From Agarilytica rhodophyticola (GTDB lineage Bacteria; Pseudomonadota; Gammaproteobacteria; Pseudomonadales; Cellvibrionaceae), in contig NZ_CP020038.1 in assembly GCF_002157225.2 (NCBI RefSeq), positions 4,246,501 to 4,310,500 of the forward strand: a DNA stretch of 64,000 nucleotides. The letters are read 5' to 3'. The notes below the pieces were generated by a model. That model did no database searches, was not told where the DNA came from, and saw only the letters and a program-made list of their open reading frames with translations. The position numbers were made by a program, and so were the translations under genes. The stretch's first letter is position 1. Every line of letters begins with the position of its first letter. Positions 34,185-42,594 of this stretch are shown here, piece by piece.

Positions 34185-34855
34185 TTTTTTGCCCATACAA
34201 TCCACTCTTCGGTATATATATCATCGCTTGTATTTTCTTCAGTAATTCTCTTTATAGTCTTTGAACTAAATTGAGAAAAATGTTCCAATAATTCATCCCT
34301 GCTGAAAAAGTGAGAAGTTCCCATACCTTGACAAGGCCCAAGTAAGGGTGCCTTTGATGTATGTATATCGATCATCTCACCTGTTTTACTGCCGGTGGTA
34401 TTGTTACCCCACACTCTAGAATACATAAAACCATTAGGTTTTAGCACTCGGAAGGCTTCTTTATAAGCATCATCAATTGTCTCACTATTATTTGCATAGA
34501 TGGACAAATTATCTACCACAATCGTGAACATCTCACTCTCATAGGGTAAAGATTTAAAATCACCAACAGATAGAAAATAAAACGGTGTACCTTTTTTTTG
34601 TTGACTACTTTTTATTAAAGATAAATTTTTATCTGCGTTATTAATAGCACTGGGCGAGCCATCGATACCATAAGTCTGAAACCCTTCGCACAAAAAAAAG
34701 CTTAAGTTAGCTCCTGCACCACAACCTAACTCTAAAACACTCACTGCTGACCTATCCTTATTCTTAAACTCTCTCATAACCGTTTTAACAAGATCAATCT
34801 CAGGATATTTTCCCCATGAGCGTTGAGAATGATGTTTCTCCCAGATACTATCCAT
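34181..34855 (-). CDS. Class I SAM-dependent methyltransferase
   Basis: I start at the ATG at 34855 (MDSIWEKHHSQRSWGKYPE), preceded by GGAG, giving 224 residues; this overlaps legG by eight bases. The SAM-binding motif I is VLELGCGAGANLSFF, followed by YGIDGSPSAI and FTIVVDNLSIYAN; the fold is a standard Rossmann methyltransferase. It resembles the small methyltransferases of legionaminic/flagellar sugar loci. It could O-methylate the nonulosonic acid or its acyl group; this rests on the operon context only. Confidence 0.85.
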   Translation of the reverse strand: MDSIWEKHHSQRSWGKYPEIDLVKTVMREFKNKDRSAVSVLELGCGAGANLSFFLCEGFQTYGIDGSPSAINNADKNLSLIKSSQQKKGTPFYFLSVGDFKSLPYESEMFTIVVDNLSIYANNSETIDDAYKEAFRVLKPNGFMYSRVWGNNTTGSKTGEMIDIHTSKAPLLGPCQGMGTSHFFSRDELLEHFSQFSSKTIKRITEENTSDDIYTEEWIVWAKK

Positions 34856-36038
34856 AAACAACTCCATGTTCTATAGGATTTTCGATTTGGAAAAACTTCT
34901 TAATTAACAGCTTGTCATTTATTTGTGTATTTTTAATAACATCAATAATTTTATCTGACGCTCTACCCTCGCCATACGGATTATGGCAATTTTTCAGATT
35001 TTTTTGAAACGAAGAGCCATAGATTTTTTCTAATGCAGAGCGAAATTCATTTATACTATTTCCCGAAATATCCACAACGTTGCAGCTTCGCTTTCTACCA
35101 GATTGACGTCCACCAATATTAATACAAGGTAAGTGAAAACTCGGTGCTTCCCATATCCCGCTTGAAGAGTTCCCTATCATGTATTTAGCATGATGCATCA
35201 TCGAATAATAACCCTGACGTGTAAAGCTCTTCTTTATAATGAGGTCTGGACGTTCATTGGAAAATATATGAAGTTTAGATACTAACTCTTCAAAACCGGG
35301 ATCAATATTAGGATAGGTAATAATAGGTATTTCAGGTTGCTGTGATAAAAAATACAAAAGGTTGTCAAACTGAAGGCGGAAATTCTCGCTCCCAATTGTC
35401 AGCGGGTGAAAGGTACAGAGTAACAAATCATTATCTTTAGGAATACCTTCACACTCAAATAACTGCTCACGAGTTAATAGCTGGATATTATTTACTGTAT
35501 CCAAAGCAGCATCACCAGTAATTGTGACACGCCACGGCTCCTCTCCCATTTGAATGACTCTGTCGTAATGTTCTCTCATGGATACCATATGTAGATGAGA
35601 TAATTTTGTCATAGTATGGCGTACTTGATTGTCAAAAGCTCCCTCGGTAATGTCTCCACCACATAGATGGCAAATAGGAATTCTCAGGCAGGTTGCAGCA
35701 CAATACAGTGCTAGATTTTCAATTCTATCTCCTGATACTAAAATCATATCAATATTATGTTTAACGATAGCTTGCGAAAACTTATCAACACCAATAGATA
35801 AAGACTTAGCTAAAGACTCTCGACCTTGATCCAAAATAAAGAAATCTATTTTCTCTGATATCTCAATATCGTCTTCTAGCAATTGCTGATATGTACTGCC
35901 AAATTCGCTCAACAGATGCATACCACCACAAAAAACTTTAGCATTGATGTCAGAATCATCAATAGCAGCCCGCATTACTGGGTACATAGTACTGTAATCA
36001 GAACGAGCTGTCGTAACTAGCGCTAATGTCATACTCAT
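34848..36038 (-). CDS. legG: UDP/GDP-sugar 2-epimerase (hydrolysing), NeuC/LegG-like
   Basis: This enzyme converts an NDP-linked N-acetylated glucosamine derivative to the free mannosamine-type sugar plus NDP. The 396-residue protein has ALVTTARSDYSTMYPVMRA, VSGDRIENL, GGDITEGAFDNQVRHTMTKLSHLH (the typical NeuC block), YPNIDPG and MIGNSSSGIWEAPSF, all hallmarks of the hydrolysing epimerase family. In legionaminic synthesis (LegG) the substrate is the 2,4-diacetamido-2,4,6-trideoxyglucose nucleotide. It sits between two methyltransferase genes and overlaps the downstream one. Confidence 0.92.
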   Translation of the reverse strand: MSMTLALVTTARSDYSTMYPVMRAAIDDSDINAKVFCGGMHLLSEFGSTYQQLLEDDIEISEKIDFFILDQGRESLAKSLSIGVDKFSQAIVKHNIDMILVSGDRIENLALYCAATCLRIPICHLCGGDITEGAFDNQVRHTMTKLSHLHMVSMREHYDRVIQMGEEPWRVTITGDAALDTVNNIQLLTREQLFECEGIPKDNDLLLCTFHPLTIGSENFRLQFDNLLYFLSQQPEIPIITYPNIDPGFEELVSKLHIFSNERPDLIIKKSFTRQGYYSMMHHAKYMIGNSSSGIWEAPSFHLPCINIGGRQSGRKRSCNVVDISGNSINEFRSALEKIYGSSFQKNLKNCHNPYGEGRASDKIIDVIKNTQINDKLLIKKFFQIENPIEHGVVYG

Positions 36039-36064
36039 AAAATAGTTTCTATATAGACCCGTCT

Positions 36065-36799
36065 CTATCTTCTACAAATAAATAGCAGCTGACCTTTGTT
36101 AACACTATGGCTTATACTGCCATTAGAATAGTCCACAGTTAGCCAACGATAAGAATGAAAACCTGCATCTGATAATAATTGCATGACTTCTTTACAAGTA
36201 AATAAATGGCCATAAGCAGGATAATACTTATCATCGATTCGCCATTGAAAATGAGCATCACCACGAGAATTGTCAGGCACAATATTATCTAGCACCCTTC
36301 GATAAAGAGAGACAAGTTTTCCGTAGCATTCATTGTGGCGATTATTCACATCGAAAATAAAATAAGCATTAGCAGATAGCATATTTTTAATTTTTTTTAT
36401 TATACTTACCCGATCCTGATGACTGGGAATATGGCCAATGACATTCCATAAAGATAGGATCAAGTCAAACTTTCCGATATTTTCTTCCCAACCATCTTTA
36501 CTATTATCGATCACCAGATCCGCCTGCTGATGCCCTCGGCATAGATTCAACATCTGTTGGCTAATATCGGCTTGTACAAGTCGTTTGGCTCTGAGTTCTC
36601 TTTTCAAATATGCGCCTCGAACACCATCTCCAGCGCCAAAGTCTAGTATCGCTTCAACAGAACTCACTTCATCAATGATAGCCATATTAATAGCATCAAT
36701 ATATTTTTTTTTATTGATGCTGTATTTCCTGTAATGGTTAGCAAAAGCATCGTAAGATGCCTTTTGTGAGTTAATATCAACATAGTGACAATCACTCAT
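36065..36799 (-). CDS. Class I SAM-dependent methyltransferase
   Basis: I start at the ATG at 36799 (MSDCHYVDINSQKASYDAFANHYRKYS), inside the last codons of legI, giving 244 residues. Motif I is ILDFGAGDGVRGAYLKREL, then QADISQQMLNLCRGHQ and FDLILSLWNVIGHIPS: a typical small-molecule methyltransferase. It shares little with the neighbouring methyltransferase at 34181, so two distinct methylations, or two target groups, are likely. Campylobacter ptm loci also carry a methyltransferase that decorates legionaminic acid, which supports but does not prove a sugar substrate. Confidence 0.85.
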   Translation of the reverse strand: MSDCHYVDINSQKASYDAFANHYRKYSINKKKYIDAINMAIIDEVSSVEAILDFGAGDGVRGAYLKRELRAKRLVQADISQQMLNLCRGHQQADLVIDNSKDGWEENIGKFDLILSLWNVIGHIPSHQDRVSIIKKIKNMLSANAYFIFDVNNRHNECYGKLVSLYRRVLDNIVPDNSRGDAHFQWRIDDKYYPAYGHLFTCKEVMQLLSDAGFHSYRWLTVDYSNGSISHSVNKGQLLFICRR

Positions 36800-37847
36800 G
36801 ACAAAGCATACCCCACTCAATCGGCTGATCCTGTTTTATATCCATACTTAAACGTCGTCCTTCCAACTCATTTAACATATTTGGTGCAATACCTCTTGCT
36901 GGACGTTTAATCTTAATATCTTCGATGGATAGAATCTGACCTTTGTTAAGTGCTCGTGATGCTACAAGGGATTTTCGTATAAGTGCTTGATTGTCTTGTT
37001 CGCAAGGAACACAGCGTTTAACACCATCCCCCAACATCAAGCAGGTGCTAGCCACATTAGCAACAATCTCTTTTAGTTCTTCAGGCTCTATTGAGGCGCG
37101 ATGGTCTGGACCGTCCATATTACGATCTAAAGTAAAATGCTTCTCTATAAGAACTGCACCTAAAGCCGCCGCGACAGTAGGTGCTAGTGTCCCTGACGAA
37201 TGATCAGAATAACCTACCGGCACAGAAAATTTTTCGCGCATGGTGATTATTGCATTTAAATTTAGCTGTTCTTTTTCTGCTGGGTAATTAGATACACAAT
37301 GAAGTAGAACCAATTCCCTAGCCCCCTCATTTTTTATCACCTTAAGTGCGGCTTCAACCTCATGCAGGTTACTTGCACCTGTTGATAGTATAATCCCAAC
37401 ACCAGTGCGAGCGATACTCTTTAAAAATGGGTGGTTGGTAATTTCACTTGAAGCAACTTTAACAGCTTTAACCTTTAACTCATTAACCAAGAAATATAGA
37501 CTAGGCTCATCAAATGCTGTACAAAGAAATGGCATATCCACTGTTGAGCAATATTCTTTTATTTCTCTAAGTTGCTGATGACTCAGCTCAAGTAACTTTG
37601 CCATTTCTAACTGACCGCCACCTTCTCCTGTAGTTTCTTTCTGGTATATTGCTTTGTCAGCATAACGACTAATTTCTTCTTCAGCGACGAAGGCTTGAAA
37701 TTTAACAACGTCAGCGCCGCAAGCTTTTGCCTGATCGACCATTCTTTTTGCCAAGACTATATCGCAATTATGATTAACGCCTACTTCAGCTATCACAATT
37801 GGCCGATCAGTAGTAGTAAAGTCTATAGTACGCGATTCAAAATTCAT
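36792..37847 (-). CDS. legI: Nonulosonic acid synthase (NeuB/LegI-like)
   Basis: This enzyme condenses phosphoenolpyruvate with a mannosamine-type sugar to give a nine-carbon nonulosonic acid. The 351-residue protein has the TIM-barrel signature IVIAEVGVNHNCD, DVVKFQAF, the LSTGASNLHEVE, LLHCVSNYPA, VGYSDHSSGT and EKHFTLDRNMDGPDHRAS metal/PEP-binding segments, and a C-terminal antifreeze-like SAF domain (VASRALNKGQILSIEDIKIKRPARGI). Length is typical. Its neighbours are a FemAB-like gene upstream and a methyltransferase overlapping downstream. Confidence 0.95.
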   Translation of the reverse strand: MNFESRTIDFTTTDRPIVIAEVGVNHNCDIVLAKRMVDQAKACGADVVKFQAFVAEEEISRYADKAIYQKETTGEGGGQLEMAKLLELSHQQLREIKEYCSTVDMPFLCTAFDEPSLYFLVNELKVKAVKVASSEITNHPFLKSIARTGVGIILSTGASNLHEVEAALKVIKNEGARELVLLHCVSNYPAEKEQLNLNAIITMREKFSVPVGYSDHSSGTLAPTVAAALGAVLIEKHFTLDRNMDGPDHRASIEPEELKEIVANVASTCLMLGDGVKRCVPCEQDNQALIRKSLVASRALNKGQILSIEDIKIKRPARGIAPNMLNELEGRRLSMDIKQDQPIEWGMLCHE

Positions 37848-37883
37848 ATATTACCTTTTCAGTTTAAAATTTTCACTGACGTA

Positions 37884-39005
37884 CTAACTTCTGTAAGGTG
37901 GAAAAAACTGCGAATTTAGCACAGAATTTCCTTTTGCCGATTCAAATGCCATTTTCATTTTTGTCAACTCATTATATTTTTCCTTATCAAAAACTTCTTT
38001 TGATTGATAAAGCACTTTATAGGAGGAAGTAAAAGACTGTTTAAAGCGATACAAATTGTCATCGCCACAAGAAGAGTAGCCACCTCCTAAAAAATAAAGC
38101 TTGCAACCTCGATTCTTTGCCCAAATTGCAGTGTCAAACATCAATAAATGATTGGCATTTAATGATGTAAACTCTGGATCGGAACATGAAAAATGGTAGT
38201 AACAAGCATCATGAGCATGAATTAGAAAGAAAGAAGCAATAACAGTATCGTCTATATATGCATTAAATAATGAACATGCTTTACGACCTAAACAGTCTCT
38301 ACAATTCAAAAAATAATTTTTAGGAAATTTCCATTCATCACTAGCATTAACTCTTTTCATTGTCGCTATATACGAATAGTAAAAATTACTTATTTCGCCA
38401 TCGTTTAATGACATCCGCCGAACTTTAACGCCTCGTCGCCGAGCACTTAATATAGCTTTTCGCTGCCTTTCTTCAATGTTTAGCCATAACTCAGAATATG
38501 ATTTTGTTAAATCTATATATGCACAGCGCTTGCGTGCATACACATCAAAACATTTACTTTTTGTACGCAACTGCATTTGTGAAAAGAATGGATGGTATGA
38601 ACAAAACTCAGTAATAGCTCCTATGCTTATTAAAAACTTATGTTTTATTAATTGAAACTCATCAAATTCACTTTCAGATAATTTTTTATTAGCTATAACA
38701 CCACCAAAGCCATAAGGACTTTCAATGTCTACGACATCTGCCGCTATATTTTGAGATAGAAACTCTAAATTTTGCATCCGTTTAATAACAACAGGCTGCA
38801 ATATTTTAATGCCTGATTTTACATAATATAAACCAAAAATTTCGGCATTATAGGTTTGACGATAGATGTCGAGGTACTCTATAGAGAAATGCAGATCCTT
38901 GTATATATCAGGCAAACCATCAAAAAAAGATTGCCAAGTTTTTCTGTCAACCTTATTATTACCCAATAAATATATCTCAGGTTCTTCACATTTTCTCAAT
39001 TGCAT
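37884..39005 (-). CDS. FemAB/GNAT-like acyl- or aminoacyltransferase
   Basis: The 373-residue protein shows the BioF2/FemAB-like acyltransferase layout: SPYGFGGVIA near 120, the block KSYSELWLNIEERQRKAILSARRRGVKVRRM, and the C-terminal GNAT half (ACSLFNAYIDDTVIASFFLIHAHDACYYHFSCSDPEFTSLNANHLLMFDTAIWAKNRGCKLYFLGGG). Proteins of this type move acyl groups from CoA or aminoacyl-tRNA to amino groups. No LegH-type acetyltransferase is seen in the operon, so this enzyme may acylate the 4- or 7-amino group, possibly with an unusual acyl. The start overlaps the FAD oxidoreductase by 20 bases. Confidence 0.8.
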   Translation of the reverse strand: MQLRKCEEPEIYLLGNNKVDRKTWQSFFDGLPDIYKDLHFSIEYLDIYRQTYNAEIFGLYYVKSGIKILQPVVIKRMQNLEFLSQNIAADVVDIESPYGFGGVIANKKLSESEFDEFQLIKHKFLISIGAITEFCSYHPFFSQMQLRTKSKCFDVYARKRCAYIDLTKSYSELWLNIEERQRKAILSARRRGVKVRRMSLNDGEISNFYYSYIATMKRVNASDEWKFPKNYFLNCRDCLGRKACSLFNAYIDDTVIASFFLIHAHDACYYHFSCSDPEFTSLNANHLLMFDTAIWAKNRGCKLYFLGGGYSSCGDDNLYRFKQSFTSSYKVLYQSKEVFDKEKYNELTKMKMAFESAKGNSVLNSQFFPPYRS

Positions 39006-40338
39006 CTTCTACCGCCCACATAACCTCGCGTCGAGTAAATGCCTCTTTACGAGGTAGAATCAAAATGTTTTTGGTTTTGGCAACGCTTTCCTCTAACTCT
39101 TCACACAGTGAAAAATAACCTTTTTTGGGGTATTTATGTGTAACAGGTGCTTTTTTAATTTTTGGGGTATCAATAATTTTAGCATCGCTTTTAAGTAAGC
39201 CCATATTCATGCACTCTTGCCAAACATAAAGCTGAAAGTTTTCTGGGTTTTGCCAGAAATCACTACCAATCGTGGCTGGACATTCGACACTAATAAAACT
39301 ATTACCATCGCTGTCTACCTGATTGCTATAAAGGCCTGCAGCGGCGCTACGGAAAACATAACGATCAGGTGTGAATTGATGAAAGTAAGTGTAATTATTT
39401 ACCTTATTTTCCTTAACTTTAAAGTAAAAAACGACCATGGGAGTAGCATGAACTTTATCGTCTAATCGTCCATCACCCTTCCAAGCTTTGGCTAAAAAGT
39501 TGTAATCATTACCCCAAAAAACACGATCGGCCTGCAGATGACAGCCGTCATCTAGTATTATTTTCGTACGACGTTCATTCTCTATTTGTAGGTGATTCAC
39601 ACCTCGTCCTAGCACACATTTAACACCCATGGCACACAATCTTTCATACATGGCCTCACAAAAACCCCTCATTCCTCTCCTACCAGGATACATTGATACA
39701 AAATCGTCAACCTTTCCTACTTTAGCTCTCCTTGCTGCAAGCCGGCGGTCTAGTACAGGGTGTTTTTTTAATTCCAGCGCCATGTCATCGGGCAAGAATT
39801 TCAAACGATGATATGCTGTCTGTCTCAATGCATCTGCTTCAACATCGTGGGCGGAAATACCATAGATATGACGCATTGAATCACTCATAAGCTTGGCTGC
39901 GGTTATGCCATACATTTCCGTCATTTTTTGGGCAGCGCTCACAGGTTTCAAGGACGGCTCATGATTTAAACACTCAATAACTTCAAAGAGTATTTTATTT
40001 TGCACCTCCGAAGGAACGTTAACCAAATCAGGAATGGCGAGCCCTGGTGTCGTTACATCGTTATAAACACTGGCGTAACTAAAGTCTATAGCTAACACAT
40101 CACCATCCATAACATCTTCAACAATTGCCGCAAGATGCTTAGGTATTGAATCAAAGAGGTGTACACCATTATCCGTATAAAAACCGTCCCACTCCGAAGA
40201 GTACATAATACCACCTAAAAAGGGCGCTTTCTCTACCAGCGAGACAGACATACCTTTTTGTCGTAGTAAAAATGCGGCCATCATTCCCTTGAATCCTCCC
40301 CCCACAACTACACAGGATTTTCCTCGATAACTATTCAT
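38986..40338 (-). CDS. FAD-dependent oxidoreductase (NAD(P)-binding Rossmann, amine-oxidase-like)
   Basis: The 450-residue protein opens with SCVVVGGGFKGMMAAFLLRQKGMSVSLVEK, the dinucleotide-binding betaalphabeta motif, followed by FLGGIMYSSEWDGFYTDNGVHLFD, the FAD-contacting GG motif of the amine-oxidase/protoporphyrinogen-oxidase/UDP-galactopyranose-mutase-like superfamily. There is no signal peptide or membrane helix. Enzymes of this type sit in several nonulosonic or unusual-sugar loci, but none of the known legionaminic steps needs one, so the reaction is unknown. Oxidation or isomerisation of a sugar intermediate is possible. It overlaps the ptmE-like gene by four bases. Confidence 0.82.
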   Translation of the reverse strand: MNSYRGKSCVVVGGGFKGMMAAFLLRQKGMSVSLVEKAPFLGGIMYSSEWDGFYTDNGVHLFDSIPKHLAAIVEDVMDGDVLAIDFSYASVYNDVTTPGLAIPDLVNVPSEVQNKILFEVIECLNHEPSLKPVSAAQKMTEMYGITAAKLMSDSMRHIYGISAHDVEADALRQTAYHRLKFLPDDMALELKKHPVLDRRLAARRAKVGKVDDFVSMYPGRRGMRGFCEAMYERLCAMGVKCVLGRGVNHLQIENERRTKIILDDGCHLQADRVFWGNDYNFLAKAWKGDGRLDDKVHATPMVVFYFKVKENKVNNYTYFHQFTPDRYVFRSAAAGLYSNQVDSDGNSFISVECPATIGSDFWQNPENFQLYVWQECMNMGLLKSDAKIIDTPKIKKAPVTHKYPKKGYFSLCEELEESVAKTKNILILPRKEAFTRREVMWAVEDAIEKM

Positions 40339-41399
40339 CTTCTCACCATAGGTATCACTTGTGATCTACTTTTGGTTTGCGCTTTTTCGTAATCTTCTTT
40401 ACGTCCAATATCTATCCAGTAATCTAATATAGGGAAAGTATTTATACTGTTTCCAGACGCTAATTCTTTTCTCAATAAAGTGGGCATATCCAACGGCGTG
40501 TTTTTCCTGACTTTTTTAACAACCTCAGGATCCAACACATAGATACCAGAATTGATATTAACCTTGTGCTTTGGCTTTTCAATAATCGACTCAACATGCA
40601 TATCCATACTATTGACTACGCCATAAGGTATTTCGTACTCATATTCACTAGTACACATAGTAGCGCTGCCACTTTCCTGCAAATGAAAGTTTAAAAGTTT
40701 TCGAAAATCTATACCTGTAAGAATATCCCCATTCATGACAACAATAGGTAACTTAACGTCATCTTTTTTCAAAAGCCCCAGAGCGCCTGCAGTACCTAGC
40801 GGTTCTGTTTCTTCTATAAACTGTATATCTATTCCCCATTTCTCTCCATTACCAAAGTATTTTTCAAAAACTTCTGACATATAGTGTGTAGATATGTAGA
40901 ATTTATTGAATCCATCATCTATAAAACGCTCTATAATGATTTGCAAAATGGGTGTATCGCCTATTTTTAGCATAGGTTTCGGGCAATCAAATGTTAATGG
41001 GTGTAGCCTTTTTCCAAAACCTCCAGCCATTAAAAAAACAGGATTATCTAATTTATTTTCACAGAACTGATTTTTGACAAAAACCGAAACAATTCGCTTA
41101 TTTTTAATAACTGGAATACAGTTGATATGCTCTCTTTGCATAATAGAGGAAACTGTTTTTCTCGAAATTTTATCGCTAACAAATTTTGGCGACTTATTCA
41201 TTATTGCGCTTATTTTACAAGAAACATCTAGACCTTTAAGTAAACCTCTCCTAATATCACCATCTGTAACAGAGCCTACTAGTTCACTTTTACGGTTAAC
41301 TATGAAAGCCATCCTCACTGTTTCTTTATTTATAATACTCAGAGCATCTTTTATAGTTTTATTTTCATTGAGTAAAAAATTTTCCCAGTTATTACTCAT
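40335..41399 (-). CDS. ptmE: CBS-domain sugar nucleotidyltransferase (PtmE-like)
   Basis: I start at the ATG at 41399 (MSNNWENFLLNENKTIKDAL), with GAGGTAG upstream, giving 354 residues. Residues ~5-120 are a pair of CBS domains (AFIVNRKSELVGSVTDGDIRRGLL; INCIPVIKNKRIVSVF). From ~125 there is a nucleotidyltransferase domain: FLMAGGFGKRLHPLTFDCPKPMLKIG, VVMNGDILTGID and SGIYVLDPEV. This arrangement is that of Campylobacter PtmE, which makes GDP-glucosamine for the GDP-route to legionaminic acid. Its presence suggests the precursor enters as GDP-GlcN(Ac) rather than as UDP-GlcNAc. Confidence 0.88.
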   Translation of the reverse strand: MSNNWENFLLNENKTIKDALSIINKETVRMAFIVNRKSELVGSVTDGDIRRGLLKGLDVSCKISAIMNKSPKFVSDKISRKTVSSIMQREHINCIPVIKNKRIVSVFVKNQFCENKLDNPVFLMAGGFGKRLHPLTFDCPKPMLKIGDTPILQIIIERFIDDGFNKFYISTHYMSEVFEKYFGNGEKWGIDIQFIEETEPLGTAGALGLLKKDDVKLPIVVMNGDILTGIDFRKLLNFHLQESGSATMCTSEYEYEIPYGVVNSMDMHVESIIEKPKHKVNINSGIYVLDPEVVKKVRKNTPLDMPTLLRKELASGNSINTFPILDYWIDIGRKEDYEKAQTKSRSQVIPMVRR

Positions 41400-41409
41400 A
41401 ATACTACCT

Positions 41410-42558
41410 CTATTTTTCCAGTAACTGCGGAGAACTGGGCAAACACACAATTCTCTGATAAAAGTATCGCGCATTATGCATTTCGCTGGAGCTACATGTT
41501 TTATACATTGGCAAATCGTCCATTAATTTCCAAGCGGGCCTAGCCTGTATTTTATTTTTCTGCAGAACGGATAAAAGGTGATCTCGTTGATTACGGTCTT
41601 GGCATACCACTGTATTTAACCAATAATTTGACTGACAGCTTTCAGGCTCCTGTACACACTGATATTCACTACCTCGAAAGAAATCCTGATACTTTATTGC
41701 AAGCTCACGTTTCGCTCGCAACAAACTGGGTAAACGACTCATCTGTGCACAACCTAAGGCCGCGTTAATATTTGGCATTCGATAGTTAAAACCGATACCA
41801 TCGTGATCAATTTCTTTTCCTTTTATACGACTAGTACTAGTGATATGTCGGCTACGCTCACCGAATTCTTTATCCTTAGTTAGTAACGCCCCACCGCCAC
41901 CAGTAGATATAATTTTATTGCCATTAAAGCTTAAAGTGGCGCAGTCACTGTTAGCACCCACCCCCTCTCCCATATAAGTCGAACCTAAGGCTTGGGATGC
42001 ATCTTCGATAAGAGCAATATGCCAATCACGGCATATACTCCTTATCTCCTGCAGTTGAGGTGCATGACCGAAGGTATGCACTGCAACACAAGCACTTATT
42101 CTTTTACGACTTGTTTTATTTATACAGTTGCCATGATCGTCTAATACCGCATTTTCTTGTAAGTAATTGGCCAAAGATATGGGACATAGGCCCAGAGTTC
42201 TTGTAGATATATCAACAAATGTAGGCTCAGCACCTAGATAAGAAATAGCATTACATGTAGCGACGAAAGTAAAAGATTGTGTGATAACAATATCATCTGC
42301 CTGAACACCTTTTAGAAAAAGCGCGGCGTGTAATGCTGAGGTACCATTAACCAGTGGTACAGATTTTTCAACACCACAAAAGTTTTCTAAAGAAGTAGCA
42401 AAACCATCGACAAAAGCGCCAACACTGGAGATGAATGTACTATCTATCGCTTGGTTAAGATAGTCTTTCTCCAGGCGACCGATACAGGGCTGATGCAAAT
42501 TAATATCGCCATTTGTAGAAAATAAATCCTGAATAAACTCAACTATTTGTCTGTCCAT
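41410..42558 (-). CDS. legC: PLP-dependent aminotransferase (LegC-like, DegT/DnrJ/EryC1 family)
   Basis: This enzyme aminates a 4-keto-6-deoxy sugar nucleotide at C4. The 382-residue protein has NGTSALHAAL, DASQALGS with PLP-binding Asp186, and SFNGNKIISTGGGGALLT with the PLP Schiff-base Lys215; the NGNK version is typical of the LegC/PseC-neighbour branch. Length is usual. It follows legB by 36 bases and precedes the ptmE-like gene by 10. Its partner dehydratase is legB. Confidence 0.93.
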   Translation of the reverse strand: MDRQIVEFIQDLFSTNGDINLHQPCIGRLEKDYLNQAIDSTFISSVGAFVDGFATSLENFCGVEKSVPLVNGTSALHAALFLKGVQADDIVITQSFTFVATCNAISYLGAEPTFVDISTRTLGLCPISLANYLQENAVLDDHGNCINKTSRKRISACVAVHTFGHAPQLQEIRSICRDWHIALIEDASQALGSTYMGEGVGANSDCATLSFNGNKIISTGGGGALLTKDKEFGERSRHITSTSRIKGKEIDHDGIGFNYRMPNINAALGCAQMSRLPSLLRAKRELAIKYQDFFRGSEYQCVQEPESCQSNYWLNTVVCQDRNQRDHLLSVLQKNKIQARPAWKLMDDLPMYKTCSSSEMHNARYFYQRIVCLPSSPQLLEK

Positions 42559-42594
42559 ATTTTACCTACAATATACTTATACTCCACACATCGC

